NCBI GenBank assembly: GCA_013151535.1
Contig: JAADIC010000064.1
Coordinates: 1-22,132 of the forward strand
Reading direction: 5' to 3'
Source of the DNA: Alphaproteobacteria bacterium
Lineage (GTDB): Bacteria > Pseudomonadota > Alphaproteobacteria > Rhodobacterales > Rhodobacteraceae
DNA: 22,132 bases
Made by a program: the position numbers and the translations under genes. The notes under the pieces were generated by a model that ran no database searches, was not told the DNA's origin, and saw only the letters and a program-made list of their open reading frames with translations. Positions 14,795-21,939 of this stretch are shown in pieces. The stretch's first letter is position 1. Every line of letters starts with the position of its first letter.

Positions 14795-14844
14795 TGAAAG
14801 CCCAAAGCAAATGGCAGGGCTTGAAAGCCTAAAGCAAATGGTAG
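14795..14844. repeat. Two 23-bp direct repeats at the 3' end of luxR
   Basis: Positions 14795-14817 and 14822-14844 match at 21 of 23 bases with a period of 27 bp. The right copy contains the last codons and stop of the luxR-type gene; the left copy lies in the gap before rarA. Both differences are C against T. This looks like a small tandem duplication. Confidence 0.8.
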
Positions 14845-15440
14845 TCCTTGGCCCGCTGGATCGCCTCGGCGGTGGTGCGCGCCAACAGGCGATTGCGCGC
14901 CGAGATCAGGCGCGCCTTCAAGGCACTTTCCGAAATACCGATCTTGGCCGCCGCCGCCGTGTGGCGATAGCCGTCGGCAATCAATTGCAAGGCTTCTTTC
15001 TGGGCGGCAGTCAGGCTATCGGGCGGGTCAGTCGCCTCGTGCAGCGCAGAGACAAGGCATTCGATGCGCTGGATCTCGTCATCGGCAAATTCACGATCCG
15101 CCCGGGCACAGCCAACAATCGAACGCGACGCCAAGCTGCCGCGCGCCACGACAACGCCATAAGTCAGACCGTACTTCGCCGCCTGTTTCAAGATGTCAAA
15201 CGGGTCGGGCAGATCAATGTCGCTCCACCGCGTGGCACCTTCTTTGTTGAAGCCCCAGGCGATCATCGGATCGCGATGCACATAGCCCTGTTCGGTGTAA
15301 TAATCGACCCAGCCCTGATCGTAAGTCTGGAACTGCATCAAAGGGCCGGCAAAGCGGATATGCATACCGGCCATATAGCCGCCCGGGGATTCCACACCAA
15401 GTTGAAAAAGGATTCGATCAAGGCCGATTTTCGTAGACAT
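14829..15440 (-). CDS. LuxR-family AHL-binding transcriptional regulator (solo in this window)
   Basis: A 203-residue regulator with an N-terminal autoinducer-binding domain (about 10-130) and a C-terminal LuxR/GerE helix-turn-helix (about 142-198, LTAAQKEALQLIADG then TAAAAKIGISESALKARL). Spacing of key pocket residues equals TraR W57, Y61, D70 and W85: here W44, Y48, D57 and W72. The ligand pocket therefore looks intact and acyl-homoserine lactone sensing is likely. No luxI-type synthase lies in the window. A 20-bp lux-box-like dyad covers the start codon (15437-15456), which suggests autoregulation. A TTGACG/TCTAAA promoter with a 17-bp spacer would start transcription almost at the ATG, so a leaderless message is possible. 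Its stop sits within a small tandem repeat before rarA. Confidence 0.88.
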   Translation of the reverse strand: MSTKIGLDRILFQLGVESPGGYMAGMHIRFAGPLMQFQTYDQGWVDYYTEQGYVHRDPMIAWGFNKEGATRWSDIDLPDPFDILKQAAKYGLTYGVVVARGSLASRSIVGCARADREFADDEIQRIECLVSALHEATDPPDSLTAAQKEALQLIADGYRHTAAAAKIGISESALKARLISARNRLLARTTAEAIQRAKDYHLL

Positions 15441-15456
15441 GTCTTTTTAGACAGGT
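15437..15456. promoter_or_regulatory. lux-box-like dyad over the luxR start codon
   Basis: ACATGT (15437-15442), eight bases, ACAGGT (15451-15456). Read leftward this is ACCTGT-N8-ACATGT, the geometry of the 20-bp lux box ACCTGT-N8-ACAGGT with one mismatch in twelve. It overlaps the ATG at 15440-15438 and the candidate -10 box. Confidence 0.55.
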
Positions 15457-15464
15457 TGTGGAAT

Positions 15465-15474
15465 TTGACGTCAA
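15465..15474. promoter_or_regulatory. Palindrome TTGACGTCAA containing the candidate luxR -35 box
   Basis: A perfect 10-bp palindrome. Its left-reading TTGACG would be a -35 box 17 bp from TCTAAA (15451-15446). It may be an operator or simply a strong -35 sequence. Confidence 0.35.
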
Positions 15475-15583
15475 CCGTAAATTGATTGGCGTAACCATTT
15501 CAATATTTTACTTGGTAACAAAGGCCACTGACATCGACACCAAATGTTTTCACAAATCATAGCACTTTCCTAAGAGTTGTGAT

Positions 15584-15700
15584 GTGTTGGAATTTCTCGG
15601 CTCGACCCATGTTGAACCGATGCAGTTGGAACAGATTGAAAAAGACCTCTTGTCCCTACCGGTTGACCCTGGAAAAGACCTAATGGTTGAGGTGGCTTAA
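15584..15700 (+). CDS. Possible 38-codon small protein before a terminator
   Basis: A rightward frame from GTG (15584) or TTG (15587) gives VLEFLGSTHVEPMQLEQIE and then KDLLSLPVDPGKDLMVEVA. The composition is acidic and plausible for a real peptide. AAGAG lies about six bases before the GTG, and the frame ends four bases before a strong hairpin with a T-rich tail on this strand. I recognise no family. It could be the surviving 3' end of a larger lost gene, since the frame is open only from 15563. Without homologues this is a weak call; the rest of 15457-15583 holds only the luxR promoter region. Confidence 0.25.
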   Translation: MLEFLGSTHVEPMQLEQIEKDLLSLPVDPGKDLMVEVA

Positions 15701-15703
15701 CGG

Positions 15704-15735
15704 CAGAACCCCGCAGCGCAAGCTACGGGGTTCTG
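15704..15735. terminator. Terminator hairpin after rplQ
   Basis: A 10-bp stem CAGAACCCCG/CGGGGTTCTG with an inner AGC-GCAA-GCT stem and GNRA-type loop. It lies 26 bases past the rplQ stop and ends the ribosomal protein operon. The tail on the plus strand (TTCATTTTATC) is richer in T than the one on the minus strand, so it may also end rightward transcripts. Confidence 0.75.
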
Positions 15736-15761
15736 TTCATTTTATCAGATGGGTGTTTGGC

Positions 15762-16178
15762 CTAGTCTGCCAGCGCCTCGGCGGCCACGCGGGCCTTGTC
15801 GCCAGCACCTTTGGCGTCCATGTCCCGATCAACAAATTCGATGATCGCCATGGGTGCCATGTCACCGTAACGGAACCCGGCCTTCAGAACGCGGACATAG
15901 CCGCCCTGGCGGTCTTTGTAACGCGGCCCCAGAACGTCAAACAGTTTCGTAACATATACGTCCTGCTTCAGCTTGGCGGCAGCCTGACGGCGGGCGTGCA
16001 GATCACCGCGTTTGGCCAGCGTTATCATCTTGTCGATGATCGGCTTGAGTTCCTTGGCTTTGGGCAGGGTTGTCTTGATCTGTTCGTGTTCGATCAAGGA
16101 GCCCGCCATATTGCAAAACAACGCTTTGCGGTGTTCGTGGGTGCGGTTCAGACGGCGGTAGCCTCGTGCATGGCGCAT
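15762..16178 (-). CDS. rplQ: 50S ribosomal protein L17
   Basis: A 138-residue L17 protein at the exit tunnel region of the large subunit. It opens MRHARGYRRLNRTHEHRKAL, the invariant family start, and contains NMAGSLIEHEQIKTTLPKAK and AKRGDLHARRQA. A GAAGGA site precedes the ATG. As in most bacteria it is the last gene after rpoA; the gap of about 130 bp to rpoA carries REP-like structures. The C-terminal tail is acidic and alanine-rich as in other alphaproteobacteria. Confidence 0.97.
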   Translation of the reverse strand: MRHARGYRRLNRTHEHRKALFCNMAGSLIEHEQIKTTLPKAKELKPIIDKMITLAKRGDLHARRQAAAKLKQDVYVTKLFDVLGPRYKDRQGGYVRVLKAGFRYGDMAPMAIIEFVDRDMDAKGAGDKARVAAEALAD

Positions 16179-16242
16179 GGTATTTTTCCTTCTTTATACT
16201 TTGTCCGGCGCGCCATGCGTGTGGTGCGCTCTCCTTGGGGCG

Positions 16243-16270
16243 GGATTGCCCATACATTCCCCGGCAATCC
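16243..16270. repeat. Hairpin in the rpoA-rplQ gap
   Basis: Arms GGATTGCC (16243-16250) and GGCAATCC (16263-16270) with a 12-base loop. It lies next to the REP-like palindrome at 16280-16307. Together they may protect or end part of the rpoA message. Confidence 0.5.
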
Positions 16271-16279
16271 GGGCATTTT

Positions 16280-16307
16280 CGTAGGCCGGACAAATGCCCG
16301 ACCTACA
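16280..16307. repeat. REP-like palindrome
   Basis: CGTAGGCCGGAC, a 4-base loop, then GCCCGACCTACA. Nine of twelve pairs are perfect and the rest include G-U. The GTAGG-(C/T)-CGG head is that of widespread REP/REPIN elements, which are usually present in many copies in intergenic DNA. It lies just after the rpoA stop (16313). Confidence 0.6.
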
Positions 16308-16312
16308 TTTGA

Positions 16313-17329
16313 TCAAAAATGATCCTCGTATTTCTTGGCCAGCTCTTCGATATTGTCCGGTGGCCAATCGAGGATATCCATGCCCAGATGCAGGCCCATG
16401 GCGGTCAGCACTTCTTTGATCTCGTTCAAAGACTTGCGGCCAAAATTCGGCGTGCGCAGCATTTCGGCTTCGGTTTTCTGGATCAGATCGCCGATGTAAA
16501 CGATGTTGTCGTTCTTCAGGCAATTTGCCGAACGAACCGACAATTCCAGCTCGTCGACTTTCTTGAGCAGAAGCGGATTGAACTCAAGATCATCCTCTTC
16601 TTCAGCCCGGCCAGCGGCTTCGGGTTCGTCAAAGTTCACGAACACAGAAAGCTGGTCTTGCAGAATACGCGCGGCAAAGGCAATCGCGTCTTCCGGTGTG
16701 ACCGAGCCATCGGTTTCGATCTTCATGGTCAGCTTGTCATAATCCAGCACCTGACCTTCACGGGTCGGCTGCACGTCATAAGACACCTTGCTGATCGGCG
16801 AGAATATCGCGTCAATCGGGATCAGGCCAATCGGCGCATCTTCGGGGCGGTTCTTGTCGGCAGCGACATAGCCCTTGCCGGTTTCCACGGTCATTTCCAT
16901 GAACAGGCTTGCGCCTTCATCCAAGTGACAGATCACATGATCGCGGTTCAGGATTTCGATGCCGGAACTTTCCGAGATGTCGCCAGCCGTCACAACGCCC
17001 GGCCCTTTGGCCGAGATCGAAACCCGCTTCATGCCTTCGACTTCCATCGAAACGGCCACACCCTTAAGGTTCAGCACGATGTCGGTGACGTCTTCGCGCA
17101 CACCGGCGACGCTTGAAAATTCGTGCAGTACATTGTCGATCTGCACGGAAGTGATCGCGGCCCCTTGCAGGGACGACAGCAAAACACGGCGCAGCGCGTT
17201 GCCAAGCGTCAGACCGAAACCGCGCTCCAGCGGTTCGGCGACAGCCGTGGCCTGACGCATGGGGTCAGCGCCCGGTTTGATGTCCAGACCATTTGGACGG
17301 ATGAGTTCTTGCCAGTTCTTGTGGATCAT
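16313..17329 (-). CDS. rpoA: DNA-directed RNA polymerase subunit alpha
   Basis: A 338-residue alpha subunit. The N-terminal domain (about 1-230) forms the dimer platform for beta and beta', with the family block ERGFGLTLGNALRRVLLSSL. An acidic linker (EEEDDLEFNP) leads to the C-terminal domain with ELSVRSANCLKND and LLRTPNFGRKSL-type residues that touch UP elements and activators. The start MIHKNWQELIRP at 17329 has GGAGGA seven bases upstream and matches the family start; the ATG four codons further up overlaps that site and is unlikely. It sits between rpsK and rplQ as is normal for the alpha operon. Confidence 0.97.
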   Translation of the reverse strand: MIHKNWQELIRPNGLDIKPGADPMRQATAVAEPLERGFGLTLGNALRRVLLSSLQGAAITSVQIDNVLHEFSSVAGVREDVTDIVLNLKGVAVSMEVEGMKRVSISAKGPGVVTAGDISESSGIEILNRDHVICHLDEGASLFMEMTVETGKGYVAADKNRPEDAPIGLIPIDAIFSPISKVSYDVQPTREGQVLDYDKLTMKIETDGSVTPEDAIAFAARILQDQLSVFVNFDEPEAAGRAEEEDDLEFNPLLLKKVDELELSVRSANCLKNDNIVYIGDLIQKTEAEMLRTPNFGRKSLNEIKEVLTAMGLHLGMDILDWPPDNIEELAKKYEDHF

Positions 17330-17345
17330 ATTGTCCTCCATTCCT

Positions 17346-17428
17346 GTTTTCTGACCCTGGATCCGTGGTTCAGAAAACTCCCGAGGTTTTAATAAAACGC
17401 TTCGGGATCACCGGCTTGCGGTGATCCC
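17346..17428 (-). promoter_or_regulatory. Three stacked hairpins in the rpsK-rpoA gap
   Basis: In the 106-bp gap are three perfect inverted repeats: GTTTTCTGA/TCAGAAAAC (17346-17378), GTTTTA-A-TAAAAC (17386-17398), and a 10-bp stem GGGATCACCG/CGGTGATCCC with a 5-base loop (17404-17428). The last is nearest rpsK and is followed in the leftward transcript by GAAGCGTTTTATT, so it resembles a partial terminator. The first ends about 10 bases before the rpoA ribosome binding site. Differential expression of rpoA within the operon is a reasonable inference. Confidence 0.6.
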
Positions 17429-17435
17429 TGAATTC

Positions 17436-17825
17436 TTAAACGCGGCGGCGCTTGGGCGGGCGGCAACCGTTATGGGCAATTGGCGTTACATCGCGGATCG
17501 CCGTGATGTTCAGACCAACCGCAGCCAAAGCGCGCAACGCACTTTCACGACCGGAACCCGGGCCCTGCACTTCAACCTCAAGGGTTTTCATGCCGTGCTC
17601 TTGCGCCTTTTTGCCAGCATCTTCGGCAGCCATCTGGGCTGCATAAGGTGTGGATTTGCGCGAGCCTTTGAACCCCATGGTTCCGGCGGAAGACCATGCA
17701 ATCGCATTGCCCTGCACATCGGAAATCAGGATTTTGGTGTTGTTGAACGAGCTGTTCACATGCGCCACACCGGTGGCGATGTTCTTACGCTCTTTGCGCT
17801 TCATGCGGGATTTTTCGCGTGCCAT
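17436..17825 (-). CDS. rpsK: 30S ribosomal protein S11
   Basis: A 129-residue platform protein of the small subunit. It contains GVAHVNSSFNNTKI, ISDVQGNAIAWSSAG, the KGSRKSTPYAAQ block, and ends HNGCRPPKRRRV, the nearly invariant S11 C-terminus. A GAGGG site precedes the ATG. It lies 14 bp after rpsM and is followed by three hairpins before rpoA. Confidence 0.97.
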   Translation of the reverse strand: MAREKSRMKRKERKNIATGVAHVNSSFNNTKILISDVQGNAIAWSSAGTMGFKGSRKSTPYAAQMAAEDAGKKAQEHGMKTLEVEVQGPGSGRESALRALAAVGLNITAIRDVTPIAHNGCRPPKRRRV

Positions 17826-17839
17826 TGTTCAGACCCTCC

Positions 17840-18208
17840 CTATTTCTTCTTGCCGGCAATCGCGCGGGCCGGGCCCTTGCGCGTGCGTGCATTGGTGTGG
17901 GTGCGTTGGCCGCGAACCGGCAGGCCACGACGGTGACGCAAGCCGCGATAACAACCGAGATCCATCAGGCGTTTGATGTTCATCTGGGTGTCGCGGCGAA
18001 GATCGCCTTCAACCATCAGGTTTGCGTCGATATATTCACGCACCGATAAAACTTCGGCGTCGGACAGCTCGTTGACACGGCGCGACAAATCAATGCCAAC
18101 CGCTTCGCAAGTTGCTTTGGCAGCGGTGTTGCCGATGCCGTGGATATAGGTGAGGGCAATATGGACCCGTTTATGGGTCGGAATATTAACGCCAGCAATA
18201 CGGGCCAC
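17840..18208 (-). CDS. rpsM: 30S ribosomal protein S13
   Basis: A 122-residue head protein that contacts the P-site tRNA and the inter-subunit bridge. The opening ARIAGVNIPTHKRV and the ending GLPVRGQRTHTNARTRKGP are family signatures. The start codon is GTG (18208-18206) with AAAGGAA upstream; the frame at this start matches all S13 proteins. It is the first gene of the alpha operon after an unusual gap: a small membrane-protein gene separates it from adk. Confidence 0.97.
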   Translation of the reverse strand: MARIAGVNIPTHKRVHIALTYIHGIGNTAAKATCEAVGIDLSRRVNELSDAEVLSVREYIDANLMVEGDLRRDTQMNIKRLMDLGCYRGLRHRRGLPVRGQRTHTNARTRKGPARAIAGKKK

Positions 18209-18423
18209 GTTGTATTTCCTTTTCGTTGCGGTTCCGTATCGCCGGAACCTTTTTTCACAACACGAAAACCGAAGGCCGTTTCGCCGACGATCATCGCTTG
18301 ATTATAAGAGACATTGAAAGGCCGCAGCCCAAATTATAATGCCGATTCCCGTGTGGGATGGGGTGCTTTACGGGGTATTGATCTGGGCGTCAAGGGGCAG
18401 TTGGACAACAACAGATATCCCCG
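18209..18423 (-). promoter_or_regulatory. rpsM leader region with a hairpin
   Basis: This 215-bp gap holds a stem GGTTCCG/CGGAACC (18230-18249) with a 6-base loop, followed on the plus strand by six T. Reading leftward it lies in the 5' leader of rpsM, about 20 bases before the GTG. It could serve S4- or S13-linked translational control of the alpha operon, or end rightward transcription. No gene is visible here. Confidence 0.4.
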
Positions 18424-18777
18424 TCAGAAAGCCGCCCACAGGTGTGCAAATCCGGCCAGCCCGGCACCGACAATCAGGGCCTGGGAGAAGCCATTGTTGA
18501 ACTCGTTTTTTGGATGTTTTCTGAACAACCAGTGCAGCCCGACATGAATGATCGCAAAGGCCGAAAACCCAAACCCGATTGGGCTGTCAGGGCCTGAAAC
18601 CGCAATCCAGAGCAAAAGCCCGGCAATCGGCACATGCGCCCAAAGGAAAATGGTTTTCGCGGTGGCATCAGGCAGGAAACTGGTCAGCGGCAGAATGCGC
18701 CATTCGTGGCGTTTTACGGCATCAAATTCATGCGCGATCAGAAGAGCCATTGTTGTCCAGAACGCTATGGATACCAT
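18424..18777 (-). CDS. DUF6713-like small membrane protein
   Basis: A 117-residue protein with about four hydrophobic segments (near 5-15, 40-60, 66-84 and 98-116). It has HEFDAVKRHEWRIL near the N-terminus, and Trp and His residues within the helices (HVGLHWLF). This fits the DUF6713 family of short integral membrane proteins with no known function. It begins seven bases after the adk stop with no strong ribosome binding site, so it is probably translated by coupling with adk. It does not belong to the textbook spc/alpha gene order and appears inserted between adk and rpsM. Confidence 0.65.
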   Translation of the reverse strand: MVSIAFWTTMALLIAHEFDAVKRHEWRILPLTSFLPDATAKTIFLWAHVPIAGLLLWIAVSGPDSPIGFGFSAFAIIHVGLHWLFRKHPKNEFNNGFSQALIVGAGLAGFAHLWAAF

Positions 18778-18784
18778 GAGTTAC

Positions 18785-19429
18785 CTATTCCGATAATGCC
18801 GATTTAATCGCGGCCGCAACCCCGTCCATGCTGTCCAGCCCGTCAACCGAGCGCAGCTTACCCTTGGCGTAATAATACCCGATCAGCGGCGAGGTCTTCT
18901 TGTAATATTCCAGCAGGCGCACCCGCAGGCTTTCCTCGTTATCATCGGCCCGGCGTATGAATTCGGTGCTGCCACAGACGGTGCATTTACCATCCTCGGG
19001 GATCGGCTTGCTGATGTCGTTGAAGCCCTCGCCGCAATTGGCGCAGGTCGAACGCGCGGTGATGCGCGTCACCAGCGCGTCGTCATCGACAGCCATTTCG
19101 ATCACAGCATCCAGTGATCGGCTGCATTTATCCAGCAATTCGCCAAGCGCGTCAGCCTGCGCCAATGTGCGGGGAAAACCGTCAAAGATAAAACCACCGT
19201 CCGAGTTGGCGGCCAGTTGCTCTTCGATCAGGTCGATCACGATTTCATCGGTCACCAGCTCGCCCGCATCCATAATCGCGGCGACCCTGTTGCCCATGTC
19301 AGTGCCCGACGTGCGGGCCGCGCGCAGCATGTCGCCGGTGGAAAGCTGGATCATGTTCCGTTCTTGAACAAGACGCCGCGCTTGCGTGCCTTTCCCGGCC
19401 CCGGGTGGGCCAAGCAGAATGATATTCAT
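18785..19429 (-). CDS. adk: Adenylate kinase (zinc-lid type)
   Basis: A 214-residue enzyme converting ATP and AMP to two ADP. P-loop GPPGAGKGTQ lies at 8-17, the AMP-binding STGDMLR at 30-36, FDGFPRT at 82-88, and the LID domain carries four cysteines (129, 132, 149, 152) in CANC and CTVC, a zinc-binding set found in many alphaproteobacterial and Gram-positive enzymes but not in the E. coli one. The length is normal. The ATG overlaps the secY stop as ATGA (19426-19429), so the pair is translationally coupled. Confidence 0.96.
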   Translation of the reverse strand: MNIILLGPPGAGKGTQARRLVQERNMIQLSTGDMLRAARTSGTDMGNRVAAIMDAGELVTDEIVIDLIEEQLAANSDGGFIFDGFPRTLAQADALGELLDKCSRSLDAVIEMAVDDDALVTRITARSTCANCGEGFNDISKPIPEDGKCTVCGSTEFIRRADDNEESLRVRLLEYYKKTSPLIGYYYAKGKLRSVDGLDSMDGVAAAIKSALSE

Positions 19430-20790
19430 CGACGCGTCCGACTGCTTTTGGTTTTACCCTTGCGGCCTTTGCCGCTGAGTTTGGATTTCTCGATCAGGCC
19501 TTCATATTGATGCGCCAGCATGTGGCTTTGCACCTGATTGATCGTGTCCATCGTCACCGACACCACGATCAACACCGAGGTGCCGCCAAAATAGAACGGA
19601 ATGTTGAACTGGCTGCGCAGAATTTCCGGCAGCAACGCCACCGCCACCAGATAGATCGAACCGACGACCAACAGGCGGTTCACCACATAATCCAGATATT
19701 CCGCGGTTTTGGCCCCCGGGCGAATACCGGGCACAAAGCCGTTCTGGTTTTTCAGGTTTTCCGCAACCTCGTCGGTTTTGAACGCCACATTGGCGGTATA
19801 GAAATACGAGAAGAAGGCGATCATACCGGCAAAGAACAGCAGATAAAGCGGCTGACCCTGACCAAAGTAGGCAAGGATCGTATTCATGATGCCGCTATTC
19901 TGAGTGCCGGAAAACGTGCTGATCGTGGTTGGCAACAACAACAGGGAGGAGGCAAAGATCACCGGAATAACGCCCGACGGGTTCAGTTTCACCGGCAGGT
20001 TGCTGCTTTCGCCGCCATACATTTTCATCCCGACCTGACGGCGCGGGTATTGAATGTGGATTTTGCGCAAGGCGCGTTCGACAAAGACAATGAAACCGAT
20101 GACGGCGATCACCATGATAATCACGCCGACGATCACCGCCGGGCTGATCGAGCCAGCGCGACCCTGGGCCAGAAACTGGGCGATGGCGGCGGGCAGTTCG
20201 GCGACGATGCCGACAAAGATGATAAGCGAGATGCCGTTGCCGATGCCGCGCGCGGTGATCTGCTCACCCAGCCACATCAGGAACATGGTGCCCCCCACCA
20301 GCGTGATGATGGTGGAAATACGGAAGAACCAGCCGGGATCGGTGGCCAGATCGCCCGCCTCGATACTCGCGGCCAGCGCATAGGCCTGGAATGTCGCCAG
20401 AATGACCGTGCCGTAACGGGTATACTGGTTGATTTTCTTGCGCCCCTGCTCGCCCTCTTTCTTGAGCTGCTCAAGCTGGGGAACCATGGCCGTCATCAAC
20501 TGCACGATGATCGAGGCCGAGATATAGGGCATGATGCCAAGGGCAAAGATCGCCATACGGCCGATCGCGCCGCCAGTGAACAATTGCAGGATACCGCCAA
20601 TACCGGTCGAGGCCTGCTCGACAAAATCTTTCAGCGCGGCGCTGTCAATGCCGGGCACCGGAATGAATGTGCCAAGGCGGTAAACGATCAGAAGGCCGAT
20701 GGCAAACAGAATACGCTGGCGCAGCTCCGTTGCTTTGCCAAAAGCACTCCAACTCAGGTTGGCTGCCATTTGTTCTGCTGCCGATGCCAT
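19426..20790 (-). CDS. secY: Preprotein translocase subunit SecY
   Basis: The 454-residue channel subunit of the Sec translocon with ten membrane helices. Visible family blocks are RILFAIGLLIVYRLGTFIPV, the plug region IGGILQLFTGGAIGRMAIFA, GGTSVLIVVSVTMDTINQV in the last helix, and a basic C-terminal tail (KLSGKGRKGKTK) that meets the ribosome or SecA. No break is visible. The stop overlaps adk. The 109-bp gap to rplO contains an imperfect GGGGCC/GGCTCC stem near 20876-20891 and no gene. Confidence 0.97.
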   Translation of the reverse strand: MASAAEQMAANLSWSAFGKATELRQRILFAIGLLIVYRLGTFIPVPGIDSAALKDFVEQASTGIGGILQLFTGGAIGRMAIFALGIMPYISASIIVQLMTAMVPQLEQLKKEGEQGRKKINQYTRYGTVILATFQAYALAASIEAGDLATDPGWFFRISTIITLVGGTMFLMWLGEQITARGIGNGISLIIFVGIVAELPAAIAQFLAQGRAGSISPAVIVGVIIMVIAVIGFIVFVERALRKIHIQYPRRQVGMKMYGGESSNLPVKLNPSGVIPVIFASSLLLLPTTISTFSGTQNSGIMNTILAYFGQGQPLYLLFFAGMIAFFSYFYTANVAFKTDEVAENLKNQNGFVPGIRPGAKTAEYLDYVVNRLLVVGSIYLVAVALLPEILRSQFNIPFYFGGTSVLIVVSVTMDTINQVQSHMLAHQYEGLIEKSKLSGKGRKGKTKSSRTRR

Positions 20791-20899
20791 CTGTGATCCC
20801 TTTCACAAACACGCCGCATGAACCGAATTCACGGAACCCACGCGGCGCGGAAAATTCTTTAGATGTTTATGTAAGGAGCCGAGCGGCCCCTCACAAGGT

Positions 20900-21373
20900 T
20901 TATTCCGCCGCTGGCGATGAAGATGTGGTGAGCGTGCCACCTAGCGCTTCAACCGCCGCGATGGCGGATTTCGATGCACCGGTGACTTCGATCGTCACTT
21001 TGGCTTTGAATTCACCCTTGGCAAGGATGCGCACACCGTCGCGCACCCGGCGCACAAGACCGCTGGCAACCAGCGCTTCTTCGGTGATCGGCTTCTTGAT
21101 ATCCAGCTTTTTGGCGTCGATGAATTTTTGCAGCAGGCCAAGGTTCACAACCGCATGCCGCTTGGCATTGATGTTGTTAAAGCCGCGTTTGGGCAGACGC
21201 ATGTAAAGCGGCATCTGGCCGCCTTCGTAGCCATTGATCGCCACACCTGAGCGGGATTTCTGGCCCTTGATGCCACGGCCAGCCATTTTACCAGTGCCCG
21301 AACCCGGGCCACGGCCCACGCGCTTGCGTTTTTTGGTTGCACCGGGATTGTCATGCAATTCATGCAGTTTCAT
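20900..21373 (-). CDS. rplO: 50S ribosomal protein L15
   Basis: A 157-residue early-assembly protein of the large subunit. It begins MKLHELHDNPGATKKRKRVG and contains GRGPGSGTGKMAGRGIKGQK and GGQMPLYMRLPKRGF, all family signatures. GGAG lies about seven bases before the ATG. The usual upstream partners rpmD and rpsE are not found; a promoter about 110 bases upstream (21493-21521) appears to drive rplO and secY instead. Confidence 0.97.
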   Translation of the reverse strand: MKLHELHDNPGATKKRKRVGRGPGSGTGKMAGRGIKGQKSRSGVAINGYEGGQMPLYMRLPKRGFNNINAKRHAVVNLGLLQKFIDAKKLDIKKPITEEALVASGLVRRVRDGVRILAKGEFKAKVTIEVTGASKSAIAAVEALGGTLTTSSSPAAE

Positions 21374-21437
21374 GTCGCTATCTCCTTTTGCCGGAACTAC
21401 CCCCCGTTAGCGACGAAAGGGGCAAACACGGCGCCTG

Positions 21438-21456
21438 TCCCGCACTTGTTGCGGGA
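21438..21456. repeat. Hairpin in the rplO leader
   Basis: A 7-bp perfect stem TCCCGCA/TGCGGGA with a 5-base loop, between the proposed promoter and rplO. Similar GATCCCG-type hairpins occur as dispersed intergenic repeats in Rhodobacterales, so it may be either a repeat or a leader structure. Confidence 0.45.
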
Positions 21457-21492
21457 TCTGATTCTGTGGTGTCCTCGTGACTCCACCGTGGG

Positions 21493-21521
21493 CGTATAGA
21501 CCCGTTGGGTATGGGGTTCAA
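21493..21521 (-). promoter_or_regulatory. Sigma70-type promoter for rplO-secY-adk
   Basis: Reading leftward, TTGAAC (21521-21516) and TATACG (21498-21493) are separated by exactly 17 bp, close to consensus at both boxes. Transcription would begin near 21486, about 110 bases before the rplO ATG. Confidence 0.6.
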
Positions 21522-21540
21522 GGGGGTTGGTGTTGCAGTT

Positions 21541-21939
21541 TTGGCGAATGTGCGAACGCAGGTGTAAGGGGTTCCTAACCGGTTCAGGTTAAAACCCAAA
21601 TCGACGTCAAAACGTGGTTTGGTTCTGTGTAAGATGGCTTTGCCTGTCAGAACCGCCGAGAATACCGAAGTGATCACGAAGGTGCAGGGTTTTCCACCCT
21701 GCTCGGCACTATAACCGCACCGGCGGGCCCGCCTTTTTGTTTTACGAGATGTGGATTGAGACCAAACTGCTGGCAACAAACGCCTGCGGTGGATTAGTCG
21801 TGCCCAACACAAGGGCAGTGTGCGGACCTCGGGGTGGGTGCATGTTTCAGTAGTACAGACTGCAAAACTGCGATAGATAAAACCGACACCAGCTTCTCAG
21901 CAATGATCTACGCCTGTGCAGCGTTGTTGAATAGCCGGT
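21541..21939. other. Region without a supported gene between the rplO promoter and the IS5 fragment
   Basis: No rpmD or rpsE sequence is found in any frame. The stretch contains a 26-codon rightward frame (21634-21714, MALPVRTAENTEVITKVQG onward), and then the palindrome GGCGGGCCCGCC (21722-21733) followed by five T, a possible weak terminator on the plus strand. A CAGGG-type hairpin lies near 21684-21702. The frame has no good ribosome binding site and no recognised family. The rest (21740-21939) shows nothing I can name. Confidence 0.4.

Noticed and set aside
17330..17341. rpoA start four codons upstream (17341)
   Set aside because: That ATG lies over the GGAGGA site used by the conserved MIHKNW start.
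19507..20796. A 429-codon open frame on the plus strand
   Set aside because: It is the antisense of secY, rich in His, Arg and Gln as expected from a GC-rich membrane gene read backwards, and it has no family features.
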